DNA of 50,415 nt from Flammeovirgaceae bacterium (GCA_023251155.1 JAHEZH010000022.1:1-50415), one strand, 5' to 3'; shown: positions 1-9,150, numbered from the stretch's first letter. Numbers and translations: made by a program. The notes: a model not told the origin generated them from the sequence alone.

Positions 1-235
1 GTTGACGAAAAGATTCATGCCTGTGATGTGGTGCAAAAACATAAATTTATCGCAAGGAGCCAAATCTGCGGACAGGTTTTTTCGGCCATGTACCGGCTTG
101 CCGATTTTTCCAGTTCCACGCATCTGCAAACTCGATCCGGAGGGAGAAAGCAGCGAATGAGTTAATTGAGCCGGGGCCGAAAGTTTGCTTTCAGGCTTAC
201 TTACTTTGTGTTACTTTTGCTCACCCATTTTTATT
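1..235. other. Left edge, no confident gene
   Basis: The plus strand is open from base 1 to a TAA at 163-165 (54 codons, entering from outside the window), but the translation resembles no family I know and may be chance. From about 180 to 235 the DNA is T-rich and probably holds the promoter of the tRNA gene that follows. Confidence 0.3.
184..219 (+). promoter_or_regulatory. Possible tRNA-Arg promoter
   Basis: TACTTTTG at 212-219 fits the Bacteroidota -7 consensus TAnnTTTG and ends 16 bases before the tRNA. A TTTG at 184-187 could be the -33 element, but the gap of 24 bases is longer than the usual 19-21. This is a weak call based on motif matching only. Confidence 0.3.
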
Positions 236-310
236 GGCTCTGTATTTCAATGGATAGAATTTCAGATTCCGATTCTGAAGATGCAGGTTCGATTCCTGCC
301 AGGGTCACCA
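236..310 (+). tRNA. tRNA-Arg (anticodon CCG)
   Basis: A full cloverleaf folds by hand over 75 bases. The 7-bp acceptor stem pairs 236-242 with 300-306 (two G-T wobbles). The D loop carries the conserved A and GG. The 5-bp anticodon stem encloses a 7-base loop with T before CCG at about 269-271. The T stem is gcagg/cctgc around TTCGATT. The discriminator A is followed by an encoded CCA at 308-310. CCG reads the arginine codon CGG. tRNA 3' ends are common attachment sites for integrating elements; no second copy of this 3' end was noticed in the window. Confidence 0.93.
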
Positions 311-365
311 AAGGCCTTTTATAGCAAATAAACCATCACGGAAAGCTGTAAAAGGCCCTTTTTTA
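311..365 (+). terminator. Hairpin terminator after tRNA-Arg
   Basis: Directly after the CCA, 313-325 pairs with 345-357 in a 13-bp stem with one G-T pair and a 19-base loop. It is followed by C and a run of six T. This is the form of an intrinsic terminator for the tRNA transcript. The arms are A/T-rich in the middle, so it could also work in the other direction for the fucosidase gene. Confidence 0.65.
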
Positions 366-586
366 TCCCTAAAGAGTTTTAGGAAAATCCCGAAACAGGC
401 TCTTCACGTCTTGCTTCAATACAATTACTCTATTCCTTCACAAAAAAATATCGGTTATTCAATGAAGATTATACGTTCCCCGGTTCGGAAAATTTAGAAT
501 CAAAGCATTACCACATCAACAGTGATCATTAACGCAATAAAACTGTTCTTCCTACTGGAAAGAAATGATTCCCCTCGGTGTGTGTG

Positions 587-2680
587 TTAGTGCGTAATGA
601 TGTCCACCTCCGCGTAGCCCACTACATTATCGTTCAAGGTATTGCCCAATGCCTGCAACTTGACGTATCGGCCTTTCACCGTTGAGAACGTCTTCGATTG
701 CCACAGTGGATTATTTTTAATATTGGCAAACTCGCCTTTATCCGCCAGGTTCCATTGCTGACCATCCTGCGAAACGAAAAAATGGTACCGGGTAATGATT
801 CCTGTGGCCCACCAGTTCTGTTCCGGCAGGTACCTGAATCCGCTGATCTGTTCTTCTTTACCTAAGTCGATGACCAGATCTACCGGCATTTTACTGTTCT
901 TGTCCTGGTACCACTGTGTGCTGACATTTCCGTCCAGCACCTGATAGACATTCGTATCCTGTATTCCGGCAATTGTCCAATGCCTGCGGGCGATGTCAAA
1001 TTTCTCTTCCGACACCGCGCTGCTGTTTTTTGTGACGGGATCATACGCGATGGATTTCACCACCACTTTTCCGTCTCCTGTTTTAATTGGTCCGGTATAC
1101 CGATTCGATTTTAGTGTGGGAGTGGCTCCGTCCAATGTATAATACAGCTGTGATTCAACGTCAGCGGCTACTATACGAACGTCTCCGGATTGCTCACGAG
1201 CGATGGAAGGAGGAGCAAGAATCTGAGGTGCATTGTACAATCCGATGTTCGAAATGAGGGGAACACTTTTTGAGTCGGTGATGGTCAGACGAAGCCGGGT
1301 GGCGTGCACGGTAGAAAAACGAAGTATGCGTTTATATCCGATGGTTGTACCTTTCGTTATCTCTTTCCATTCTCCTTTCACGAATGCTTCGACCGTAAAT
1401 GACTTTACTCGCTGCCCCAATGGAATGTATTCCTGAATCAGGAAGCGGTTGAACGAAACGGGCTTCGAAAAATTCATGGTTAACGAAGCCGTCGTTACAT
1501 GATCATCGGTTGTCCAATAGGTATTGTTATCTTCATCCACTGCTTTATCGGCCGCAAATCGCTGATCGCTGCCGCGAACCTGAGTTGCTTCTGCCTTAGC
1601 TCCCTTCAACAGATTGACGGCAAATACGTTTTTGATTGCCTGTGCCATTTCCATCACTGCTTTTTCATCCTTCTCATGAATTAACCCGTTGGGCATGATG
1701 GGGAAATTGAGAAGAAGCGTACCATTGCGACCGATCGAATGATAGTAGGTATCCATCAACTGCGGCAGTGTTTTCACTTTACTGTCTTCTTTCGGATGGT
1801 AAAACCATTCCGGTCGGATCGAAGTATTCACTTCACCCGGCACCCAGGTATTACCATTTTCCAATCCGTGACGAAGCATGTCTTCGGGTACATCCCCCGT
1901 TGCGTTGAGCAGGCTCCAGTTGGTTTCGCCCACATATCCGGCTTCGGTTCCCACCCAGCGAAGGTCGGCCCGATCTCCTCCATCATTCCAGATCACGATG
2001 TTGGGTTGCAGGGTGCGTACCAGCTTGTAGGTATTTTTCCAATCGTAATACGTGTCACGATCGATCTTGCGTGTTTCATTTGCACCCCCATAATAACCAG
2101 AACCTCCATTTGCACCATCAAACCACACCTCGAATACATCTCCGTAGTTGGTCAACAGTTCGGTGAGCTGGTTACGGAAGTAGGTGATGTATTCAGGCTT
2201 TCCATAGTCGGCATGATTTCTATCCCAGGGTGACAGATATACACCCAGCCGGAGTCCGTATTCTTTGCATGCATCGGCCATCTCGCGCATGATGTCGCCC
2301 TTACCTCCTTTCCAGGGAGAATTCTTTACCGAGTACTCGGTATATTTTGAAGGCCACAGGCAGAACCCGCTATGATGTTTGGCGGTAATGATGATTCCTT
2401 TCATTCCGGCCTGCTTACATATACGTGCCCATTGACGACAATCCAATTCTTTCGGATTGAAAATGTGAGGATCTTCGTTGCCCAATCCCCAGGCCATGTC
2501 GGTGTAGGTATTCACCGAAAGATGGACGAAGGCATAGTATTCCATTTGCTGCCATCGGAGCTGGTTCTCACCTGGAGTTGGGCCGTAAGGTAAAGGAGCC
2601 GGAGTCATTACCTGGCTCACCGCAGCTAGAGGAAAACACGATAAAAGGATAAGTAAGAAGAACTCATTTTTGACACCCAT
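587..2680 (-). CDS. Secreted GH29 alpha-L-fucosidase with carbohydrate-binding C-terminus
   Basis: Hydrolyses terminal alpha-L-fucose from glycans, probably in the periplasm or outside the cell. The protein has 697 aa: a signal peptide at 1-22 (hydrophobic stretch ending AVSQ), a GH29 barrel at about 30-355 with KHHSGF at 101-106 and the nucleophile in EVWFDG (D188), then two F5/8-type (discoidin-like) regions at about 355-480 and 575-695. Between them is a chitobiase-type C-terminal segment marked by LYYTLDGATPT. The length is usual for this multidomain Bacteroidota subtype. It stands alone on the minus strand, 8.5 kb from the main xylan block, so it may belong to another transcript. Activity on alpha-1,3/1,4-linked fucose is possible but not readable from sequence. 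The start is supported by the signal peptide. Confidence 0.93.
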   Translation of the reverse strand: MGVKNEFFLLILLSCFPLAAVSQVMTPAPLPYGPTPGENQLRWQQMEYYAFVHLSVNTYTDMAWGLGNEDPHIFNPKELDCRQWARICKQAGMKGIIITAKHHSGFCLWPSKYTEYSVKNSPWKGGKGDIMREMADACKEYGLRLGVYLSPWDRNHADYGKPEYITYFRNQLTELLTNYGDVFEVWFDGANGGSGYYGGANETRKIDRDTYYDWKNTYKLVRTLQPNIVIWNDGGDRADLRWVGTEAGYVGETNWSLLNATGDVPEDMLRHGLENGNTWVPGEVNTSIRPEWFYHPKEDSKVKTLPQLMDTYYHSIGRNGTLLLNFPIMPNGLIHEKDEKAVMEMAQAIKNVFAVNLLKGAKAEATQVRGSDQRFAADKAVDEDNNTYWTTDDHVTTASLTMNFSKPVSFNRFLIQEYIPLGQRVKSFTVEAFVKGEWKEITKGTTIGYKRILRFSTVHATRLRLTITDSKSVPLISNIGLYNAPQILAPPSIAREQSGDVRIVAADVESQLYYTLDGATPTLKSNRYTGPIKTGDGKVVVKSIAYDPVTKNSSAVSEEKFDIARRHWTIAGIQDTNVYQVLDGNVSTQWYQDKNSKMPVDLVIDLGKEEQISGFRYLPEQNWWATGIITRYHFFVSQDGQQWNLADKGEFANIKNNPLWQSKTFSTVKGRYVKLQALGNTLNDNVVGYAEVDIITH

Positions 2681-2862
2681 ATATACAACAGATCAGGTTA
2701 TACCATCTACCGATTTTCAGTACCCCGGCAATTTAGTATTACTATCGGAATAAACTCCTAAGGATCGGTGAGTTCCTTAACAAGCAGGCAGTTGTCTTGT
2801 CTCCACGGGTTGATGCCAAAGAGCGTAGCACTCATGAACAGCATTCCACTTATGAAAGCGTG

Positions 2863-4017
2863 TTATTTTTTATCCATGCAGATCTTGTATATCTCGTCTG
2901 CAAAAGAAGATAACCCATTAAACACTTTTTCACCGAGCTTGTTTGCAAGTAAAACAATACCAAGATCGGATTCGGGATACATGGATACGTAACAAGCAAA
3001 TCCCGGTGTACCACCATCGGAGAATATTCTGGAATTTCCCAACTCGGGGGCATAGTGATACCAATTTAAGGATACGCTGTATTTTGTAGGATCTATTTTA
3101 TCTGGCGGGTTGAATCCGATCACTTTGTTTGTTCCCGCATCCACAAGAATGGTTTTACGGAGTGCCAGCTTGGTCTGAGCATCCGGGCTACGAAGCAAAT
3201 AAAACATGTACTTAGTAAAATCGGCAGCCGATGACCTGATTCCCCCCGTACCACTGTGAAACGAATTGGTGAACCACGGCATTGCTTTGCCCTTATCATT
3301 ATATCCCGTCAACAAATTGCGGTCGGACATTTCGGTTCCAAAAGAGGTATCGTTCATTTTTAGCGGATCGAGGATGAACTCCCTTACACTTTTTTCGATG
3401 GGAGACGCATAGATCTTCTCTATGATGTAACGAAGTAGCTGCGCTGCGGTATTTGAATGGTGCGGATGATAGCCGGGAATCGTATCCAGCGTAACGGTTT
3501 TTAAGGCCTGGATCAAGTCTTTTTTAGTGAACGTACTCATCCTCTGTTCGGCCTGAAAAGCACTGGAATCCTCTGTTGCGGAAGCGGGTAGCAAATTATC
3601 GGGAAGTCCAGAGGTGTAATTAGCCAGGTGCAAGAGCGTGATGGGGTGCCCTTTGTATTCAAGGTTCGGGTAACTGTCGTCAAGGTATTTCCGGATATCA
3701 TCGTCCAAACTGATTTTTTCCTCGATGACTGCTTGGGCAAGTAAGAGGCTGACAAATGTTTTGGTGACAGAGCCAATCTGATAAACGGATTGCGAGGTGG
3801 GCGCTACGTTGAAATCAGGATTAATCGTTCCGAAATTAAAATAATAAGATTGTCCTCTGGAAATGATCCCCACCGAGAGACCAACGGCTTCACTTTCTTT
3901 GATGAGTCTGGCTCCCCGCTTTTTTAGTTTTGATTCCTTTACACGAGACAAGGGTTGAGCACATGCATGACCAACCAGGATCAGCAATAATAAAGCGAAA
4001 GCAGCTGTTTTTCTCAT
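2863..4017 (-). CDS. Secreted serine hydrolase of the beta-lactamase class C / DD-peptidase fold
   Basis: The 384-aa protein has a signal peptide (residues 1-20, ending ACAQ). The nucleophile motif is SVTK (S83, K86), and HSGTGG at about 253-258 fits the third (K/H)xG motif. The second motif, usually YxN, reads HSN here (in HPHHSNTAAQ), so the general-base tyrosine appears replaced by histidine. Family members act as esterases, D-aminopeptidases, DD-peptidases or beta-lactamases, and the substrate cannot be told from sequence. It lies about 180 bases upstream (in gene order) of the GH29 gene with no obvious link. Resistance to beta-lactams should not be inferred. Confidence 0.85.
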   Translation of the reverse strand: MRKTAAFALLLLILVGHACAQPLSRVKESKLKKRGARLIKESEAVGLSVGIISRGQSYYFNFGTINPDFNVAPTSQSVYQIGSVTKTFVSLLLAQAVIEEKISLDDDIRKYLDDSYPNLEYKGHPITLLHLANYTSGLPDNLLPASATEDSSAFQAEQRMSTFTKKDLIQALKTVTLDTIPGYHPHHSNTAAQLLRYIIEKIYASPIEKSVREFILDPLKMNDTSFGTEMSDRNLLTGYNDKGKAMPWFTNSFHSGTGGIRSSAADFTKYMFYLLRSPDAQTKLALRKTILVDAGTNKVIGFNPPDKIDPTKYSVSLNWYHYAPELGNSRIFSDGGTPGFACYVSMYPESDLGIVLLANKLGEKVFNGLSSFADEIYKICMDKK

Positions 4018-4330
4018 CGATGAGGAAACTCACTATTTCGCGAAAGGTTACACGGCAAGCCCATTGGCAACGGCAATGGCAGTTCATCCCTGCTTCGGCT
4101 TGCTCTCGCTTAATGGCCATCCAAGCTTTTCGTCACTAATCCATTACCAGCTACTACGTCTCTGATCATTTTCACATCGACTCTAGCCGTTGCTCAAACG
4201 GATGCCTCATTATTGACATCCGGATCTTAAAAAAATCACCGAGAGATGTGTGGAGCATTCAACAAAAAGGAAAAGTGCCGTTTTTTTTGTAAGGCCTGTG
4301 CTCCTGCAAAAACACGCTACGTATAAACGA
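4018..4330. other. Intergenic region between serine hydrolase and TPR gene
   Basis: No gene of convincing length is seen in these 313 bases. A small perfect inverted repeat CCATTG/CAATGG near 4060-4080 sits inside a weaker GGCAAGCC/GGCTTGC pairing, giving a possible leader hairpin in front of the serine hydrolase. No Bacteroidota-type promoter was recognised. Confidence 0.4.
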
Positions 4331-4657
4331 CTATTTCTTCCTGTGTACGGGTTCCTGCTCTTTCACATTGCGCTTCATTAGGAGGTGTATTGAATCCAGC
4401 TGTTGATGGCTGTCGGCATCGGTGGAATCAATGGCTATTGCCTTCTCAAATTCAATGGCGGCTTCCGTCATTTTATGTTGCTCATTGAAAAGATGCGCCA
4501 GGTAATAATGTGCATCGAAGTTGTGGGGATCCATGGCGATCGCTTTCTCATACGCTTGTTGTGTTTCACGCTTTCTGCCTGCATCGTACATTATTGTACC
4601 CAGGCTTACATACGTAAACGGATTATTGGGATTCAACTCAATTGCTTCACGAATCAT
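4331..4657 (-). CDS. TPR protein, C-terminal part after an apparent frameshift
   Basis: These 108 residues hold about three tetratricopeptide repeats (markers AIELNPNN, AIAMDPHN, AIAIDSTD) and no signal peptide. The first residues, MIREAIELNPNN, are the second helix of a repeat whose first helix is in the upstream frame. The piece is therefore most likely the tail of the gene at 4647-5120, not an independent protein. The ATG used here lies inside the A7 run region, 11 bases before the upstream stop. TPR domains mediate protein contacts and give no specific function. If the shift is real in the genome this half could still be made by translational coupling. Confidence 0.6.
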   Translation of the reverse strand: MIREAIELNPNNPFTYVSLGTIMYDAGRKRETQQAYEKAIAMDPHNFDAHYYLAHLFNEQHKMTEAAIEFEKAIAIDSTDADSHQQLDSIHLLMKRNVKEQEPVHRKK

Positions 4658-5120
4658 TTTTTTCAGCTTCTGCCGGTCGTTTCAGGTGAGATACATAAAG
4701 ACTATAGGTGGTGATTATTTCAGCACGTTCCATTTTATCTTTTTCCTGATCAAGCATGTGGAGAAGATACTGGAAATCAATTTCCGTCAATGAATCCGGA
4801 GGCTGTACGCCATAAGCAAGATCAACATAAATCTGGTTCACTTTAGCACGCATTCGTTTAATCTCTATGTCCAGTCTTTTCTCTTCTGATAATTCGAACG
4901 CCCTGGTGTACGCTTGCTGCGCCATGACGTAATTCTCCTCTTTCGAAAAATCATTTCCCAGTTCCACATAGCGTTCTATTATCTGCCGCGACTGATACCT
5001 GTCCCACTGGTCTTGTATGGAAGGAATGAAGTAGGTAATGCCAATCAACACAGCGCTCCCCGAACTGACCAGGATCGGCCATATCCTTTTTCGCATCACG
5101 TGCTTTGCTCTGGATTTCAT
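4647..5120 (-). CDS. Membrane-anchored TPR protein, N-terminal part, frameshifted
   Basis: The 157-aa reading frame has one transmembrane segment at about 13-32 (a WPILVSSGSA-type stretch) followed by helical TPR-like repeats (MAQQAYTRAFEL). It ends in SHLKRPAEAEKNDS. Removing one A from the run of seven A (plus-strand T run at 4657-4663) changes the ending to AEAEKMIREAIELNP, a textbook TPR helix, and joins it to the next frame for a protein of about 260 aa. The gene starts 6 bases after the ABC exporter stop and is likely co-transcribed with it, perhaps as a scaffold partner. Sequencing error, pseudogene or polymerase slippage on A7 are all possible. Confidence 0.7.
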   Translation of the reverse strand: MKSRAKHVMRKRIWPILVSSGSAVLIGITYFIPSIQDQWDRYQSRQIIERYVELGNDFSKEENYVMAQQAYTRAFELSEEKRLDIEIKRMRAKVNQIYVDLAYGVQPPDSLTEIDFQYLLHMLDQEKDKMERAEIITTYSLYVSHLKRPAEAEKNDS

Positions 5121-5126
5121 CGCGTT

Positions 5127-7055
5127 CTAATTATCGTCCTCGTCCTCTTCACTGGAAGAAGGGCTACTCGCTTCCGGCTCTTTCGTTGCTTCGTCTGCTG
5201 CGTTGGCAAAACGACAAAACCATCCGCCATTCTTTATCAACGAATCGGGCGAACCCTGCTCCAGAATTTCTCCGGAAGACAAGACGATGACGTGATCCGC
5301 ATCTTTCACCATCGAATACCGATGGGCGATAAGGATGACTGTATTTTCCTTCCTGATTTCTTCCACTGTTTTTTTTATTTCTGCTTCCGTTGCAAAGTCG
5401 AGATTGGCAGTGGCCTCATCCATAATTAATATTTTAGGACGCGATGCCAGTACACGGGCAATCTGAATGCGTTGCCGTTCACCTACCGACAATCCCATAC
5501 CACTCTCTCCTACCATCGTGTTCAATCCTTCGGGCAACCGGCGTATGGTATTTTCCATGCCGGCCGCTATGGCCGCAGCCATCACTTCGTTGTCGGTTGC
5601 TGCCGGTACTTTGTAGCGGATATTGTCCGCCAGTGTGCCACGGAAGATAGCACCATCAGCCGCCACCATCCCGATCTGCCTTCGCACCGCAGAAGGACTT
5701 TGAAGAGCCAGGTTTTCACCATCGATTAATATTTCACCCTGGATGGGTTCATACAGTTTCATCAGCAGATCCACGGTGGTTGTCTTTCCGGCTCCGGAGC
5801 CTCCTACGATGGCAGTGATCTTCCCTGGCTCAATGGTAAAGCTTACCCCCTTTAGAATTTCGCGATCAGGTCCATAGTGAAACCGGACTTGATTAAATTC
5901 GATTTTACCTTTCTTCACCTCCAGGTTGGCACCTTGTTTTTCCTCTGCTCCACTATCCAGCAAACGAAACGCACGTGAGATGGAAGCAATGTTTTGCTGA
6001 AGATTAACCCATAGCGTTGTCAATGAATCGATGGGAGAATACAGCCGATCAAGGTAAGCGACAAACATGACTACGTCACCGGGAGTAAGTTTATGCTCCA
6101 AGGTAAGGTATCCACCATATCCCAATACCAATGCAGACGATACCTGCGTGAGCGTGTTCTCCCAAAAAATATAACTGTTGCCTAGTTGGGTGCGCTTGAT
6201 GTATTCCACATACGCTTCACCGGAAACGCGCTTCAGGGTATCCGCTTCGCGCTGCTCGGCACCGGAAAGTTTCACCGTCTTGATGCCGGTCAGCGCATCC
6301 TGCATGCGGGCGTAGACATCCTCCCAGCGGTCGTAGTAGGTGGACAGTCCTTTCTCCAGCTTATTCGCCGACCGGATGGCTATCCACAGGTAAACCGGAA
6401 TGACTGCTATCGCCAATAATGTTAATGTCACGTTCTGCAAAAACATGATTACCAGAATTCCTACCAGGCTTATCAATTCAGGTAAAATCTTTTGCGAGAA
6501 GCCCGTAACTACGGCAGAAACTTCTTCGGATTGATTCACCTGCTTGGAGATAGCGGCACTGGACCGCTTGCTGAAAAAACCCAATGGCAAACGCAATACA
6601 TGTATAAAGGTACTGTACAGAAATCCCTGTTCCACTTTACTGGAAAGCCGCACATTCAGGTTCTCTCCTACGAGGGCAAGCGCATAGCCCATACCATTAA
6701 CCAGAAAAATCAACCCTACTGCCCACAACAGTGTGTTCATTGCCTGACCGGGAGTTCGCTCGGCCACTGTTCCTTTGCTATGTGGCTGCTTCGGTGGTTG
6801 CGGCACTAGTATTTTTTCGATTTCATGGGTGATGGGGTCAGGCGCATCCTCCATCTCCTCCTGCGTGTCTACCCGCGCCTGACGAACAAACAAACCGGCC
6901 ACATCATTGATTGCTTCCCGGTAGATGAGTGGCTCGATCAGGTTGGCCCCGGTGCTGAGAAGTCCGATTAAGACAATAACGATGAATCGTTTTTTATGCG
7001 GGAGTACGATGTCCAGCAAATGGCGCCAGACATTCTTTGCGGCAGGTTTCTCCAT
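5127..7055 (-). CDS. ABC-type exporter, fused membrane and ATPase domains
   Basis: A half-transporter of 642 aa that would act as a dimer to export a lipid, peptide or drug-like substrate. The membrane domain spans about 20-365 and the nucleotide-binding domain 385-615. The ATPase motifs are Walker A GGSGAGKT at 418-425, signature LSVGE at 522-526, Walker B ILIMDE at 542-547 and the switch histidine in IAHR (H578). Two odd parts are a hydrophilic acidic-then-proline-rich insert of about 50 residues (55-105) between the first two membrane helices, and a Ser/Glu/Asp tail (625-642). The TPR gene follows 6 bases downstream. The substrate is not predictable. Confidence 0.93.
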   Translation of the reverse strand: MEKPAAKNVWRHLLDIVLPHKKRFIVIVLIGLLSTGANLIEPLIYREAINDVAGLFVRQARVDTQEEMEDAPDPITHEIEKILVPQPPKQPHSKGTVAERTPGQAMNTLLWAVGLIFLVNGMGYALALVGENLNVRLSSKVEQGFLYSTFIHVLRLPLGFFSKRSSAAISKQVNQSEEVSAVVTGFSQKILPELISLVGILVIMFLQNVTLTLLAIAVIPVYLWIAIRSANKLEKGLSTYYDRWEDVYARMQDALTGIKTVKLSGAEQREADTLKRVSGEAYVEYIKRTQLGNSYIFWENTLTQVSSALVLGYGGYLTLEHKLTPGDVVMFVAYLDRLYSPIDSLTTLWVNLQQNIASISRAFRLLDSGAEEKQGANLEVKKGKIEFNQVRFHYGPDREILKGVSFTIEPGKITAIVGGSGAGKTTTVDLLMKLYEPIQGEILIDGENLALQSPSAVRRQIGMVAADGAIFRGTLADNIRYKVPAATDNEVMAAAIAAGMENTIRRLPEGLNTMVGESGMGLSVGERQRIQIARVLASRPKILIMDEATANLDFATEAEIKKTVEEIRKENTVILIAHRYSMVKDADHVIVLSSGEILEQGSPDSLIKNGGWFCRFANAADEATKEPEASSPSSSEEDEDDN

Positions 7056-7368
7056 AAAGTAAGCAGTACAATTTGAACCCGTTATTATTCGCGGTAACAG
7101 CGGCTCTTATTCAGATGTTCATCTTTCAAAAGGTCACTTAAAATTCTCAGTGAATTATTTCTGATGATCTGCGAATTGATTATAATCATTTGGAAAAGCA
7201 GAATTGCAAAACAATAAATCATCTGTCTCTATTGGAGAAGTCCAGGCTGGTAGTAGTCTCATCTGCTTCCTCAGCAATCGATCAGTGAGATTTGGATGAG
7301 ATAAAGGCAGATTTGCATGACTTTCTGCCTGAGCGGAGCACGATCTTTGTCAAAAAAAGAGGAATGTC
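7056..7368. other. Divergent promoter region, ABC exporter / reductase
   Basis: These 313 bases separate the minus-strand exporter from the plus-strand reductase and must carry promoters both ways. GATCTTTG at 7342-7349 is one mismatch from the -7 consensus TAnnTTTG, but a correctly spaced -33 element is not seen. AGAGG at 7358-7362 is a plausible ribosome-binding site for the reductase ATG at 7369. No gene is seen. Confidence 0.4.
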
Positions 7369-8229
7369 ATGATCTTAATTACGGGAGCAACCGGAAATCT
7401 GGGAAGTAAAATTATTGAAACCATGTTGGTACGTATTCCCGCGGACCGGATAGCGGCATTGGTACGTGATGAACACAAAGCGGCCCACCTCAAGGAAAAA
7501 GGAGTGAATATCCGCTTAGGTGACTACGATGACCCGGAGGCACTGGATAAGGCGATGATTGGTGTCGAAAAAGTATTGCTGGTTTCAGGCGGAAGGGCCG
7601 TGAATGGGTTGGAGCAACATCAGAACGTAGTGGATGCGGCAAAAAAAGCGGGCGTTAAATGCATCGCATACACGAGTCGCTGCCTTACGGATAGAACTAC
7701 GGTAGCCAACGACTTAATGAAAAGGCATTTTGACACCGAAGACTACATTATGGCAAGCGGCCTGAACTATATACTGTTCCGCAACATCCTGTACATGGAC
7801 ACGCTGACCATTTTCTTAGGCAAGAATGTGTTAGCGACGGGCATTTATCTTCCCGCCGGGGAGGGCGAGGTTTCCTATGTACTGCGCAGTGACCAGGCAG
7901 AAGCGATTGGTCATGTACTAGCAAGTGATGATTGCAACAGCAGGGTATACCAGTTCACCAACAGTCAAACGTATTCGTTTTATGATGTGGCAAAAGCGTT
8001 GAGTCAATTGTCGGGCAAGGAAATTTTTTATACCCCGGTTGATCCGGGCACTTTCCAGAATAAAGCAAAGGAACTAGGGATGGCCGATTTTGCGGTCGGC
8101 ATGGCCATTGCCTTCATGACGGATATTAAAAACGGACAGGAAGCAACGGTAAGTGATGACCTGGAAAAAATACTGGAACGCAAGCCGGCCACTTTGACCG
8201 AAGGATTAAAGTTATTGTTTAACTTATAG
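7369..8229 (+). CDS. NmrA/QorB-type NAD(P)-dependent reductase
   Basis: A 286-aa atypical short-chain dehydrogenase fold with the dinucleotide motif GATGNLG at residues 6-12, right after the first beta strand. The layout (GVEKVLLVSG, then HQNVVDAAKKAGV, then a variable C-terminal substrate part) is that of the NAD(P)H:quinone oxidoreductase 2 (QorB/YtfG) and NmrA-like group. It has no signal peptide, so it is cytosolic. It probably reduces quinones or reactive carbonyls, or acts as a redox-sensing protein. The AraC regulator starts 6 bases after its stop, so the two form an operon and the regulator may control this gene. Confidence 0.87.
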   Translation: MILITGATGNLGSKIIETMLVRIPADRIAALVRDEHKAAHLKEKGVNIRLGDYDDPEALDKAMIGVEKVLLVSGGRAVNGLEQHQNVVDAAKKAGVKCIAYTSRCLTDRTTVANDLMKRHFDTEDYIMASGLNYILFRNILYMDTLTIFLGKNVLATGIYLPAGEGEVSYVLRSDQAEAIGHVLASDDCNSRVYQFTNSQTYSFYDVAKALSQLSGKEIFYTPVDPGTFQNKAKELGMADFAVGMAIAFMTDIKNGQEATVSDDLEKILERKPATLTEGLKLLFNL

Positions 8230-8235
8230 CTTACG

Positions 8236-9150
8236 ATGTCCACACCTATTCATATCAAAACCATTACCGATTATCATCGGCTCGTCGGTCTTCCCAAGCC
8301 AGCGCATCCGCTGGTGAGTGTAATCCGTTTTGAAGATATACGATATGACCCCAACCAGGTACACAACGCGATCATCAATGGCTTTTATAGTATTGCTTTA
8401 AAAAAAACCTTTCGTGCCAAACTCCGGTATGGTCAGCAGAAAGTAGATTTTGATGAGGGTGTCATGTTGTTTGTGGCACCAAAGCAATTGATTTCCGTTG
8501 AACATCCCGTTGATACCGAAATGAAGCACGAAGGATGGCTGCTCTTGCTGGACGCTGATTTGTTAGGCAAGTCTGCACTGGCTTCAAAAATCAGGCAGTA
8601 TGAATACTTCAGTTACCATGTTAACGAAGCCTTGCATCTGTCGGATAAAGAAGAAGCAACGATGGTAACGATCATGAAAAACATAAAAGAAGAATACCAG
8701 ACCCCTGCAGATCATTTTAGTCAGGAGGTGATCATCGCCCAACTGGAATTACTGCTGACGTATGCAGAGCGGTTTTATCAACGTCAGTTTATTTCACGTA
8801 AGGTGACGAGCCATCATGTCGTAAGTGAATTGGAAACTTTATTGCGCAGCTACTTTGAAAGCAGCCGACTGGAAGCGGAAGGAATTCCCTCCGTTACCTA
8901 CCTTGCTGATGCGTTACACCTTTCTCCCAATTACCTGAGCCGGCTACTCAAAACACTGACGGGGCAGAGCACGAAGCAATTTATTATGGACAAGGTTATC
9001 GAACTGGCGAAGGAGAAGTTATCAACTACCGGGTTAACAATGAATGAGATTGCTTATACATTAGGGTTTGATTATCCGCAGTCGTTCAGCAAACTTTTCA
9101 AAAGCAAAACCAAGATGTCGCCTATGGAATTCCGGCAGTCGTTTAATTAA
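8236..9150 (+). CDS. AraC-family transcriptional regulator
   Basis: A 304-aa one-component regulator: an N-terminal cupin-like sensing part (about 20-165) and a C-terminal double helix-turn-helix at about 205-303. The second helix-turn-helix shows the family signature MNEIAYTLGF.YPQSFSKLFK and the usual ending MSPMEFRQSF. Bacteroidota relatives commonly sit next to oxidoreductase genes and answer to small molecules or redox stress. It is coupled to the reductase gene by a 6-base gap. It is unlikely to be the xylan regulator, since it faces away from that block and an HTCS is present there. Confidence 0.92.
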   Translation: MSTPIHIKTITDYHRLVGLPKPAHPLVSVIRFEDIRYDPNQVHNAIINGFYSIALKKTFRAKLRYGQQKVDFDEGVMLFVAPKQLISVEHPVDTEMKHEGWLLLLDADLLGKSALASKIRQYEYFSYHVNEALHLSDKEEATMVTIMKNIKEEYQTPADHFSQEVIIAQLELLLTYAERFYQRQFISRKVTSHHVVSELETLLRSYFESSRLEAEGIPSVTYLADALHLSPNYLSRLLKTLTGQSTKQFIMDKVIELAKEKLSTTGLTMNEIAYTLGFDYPQSFSKLFKSKTKMSPMEFRQSFN

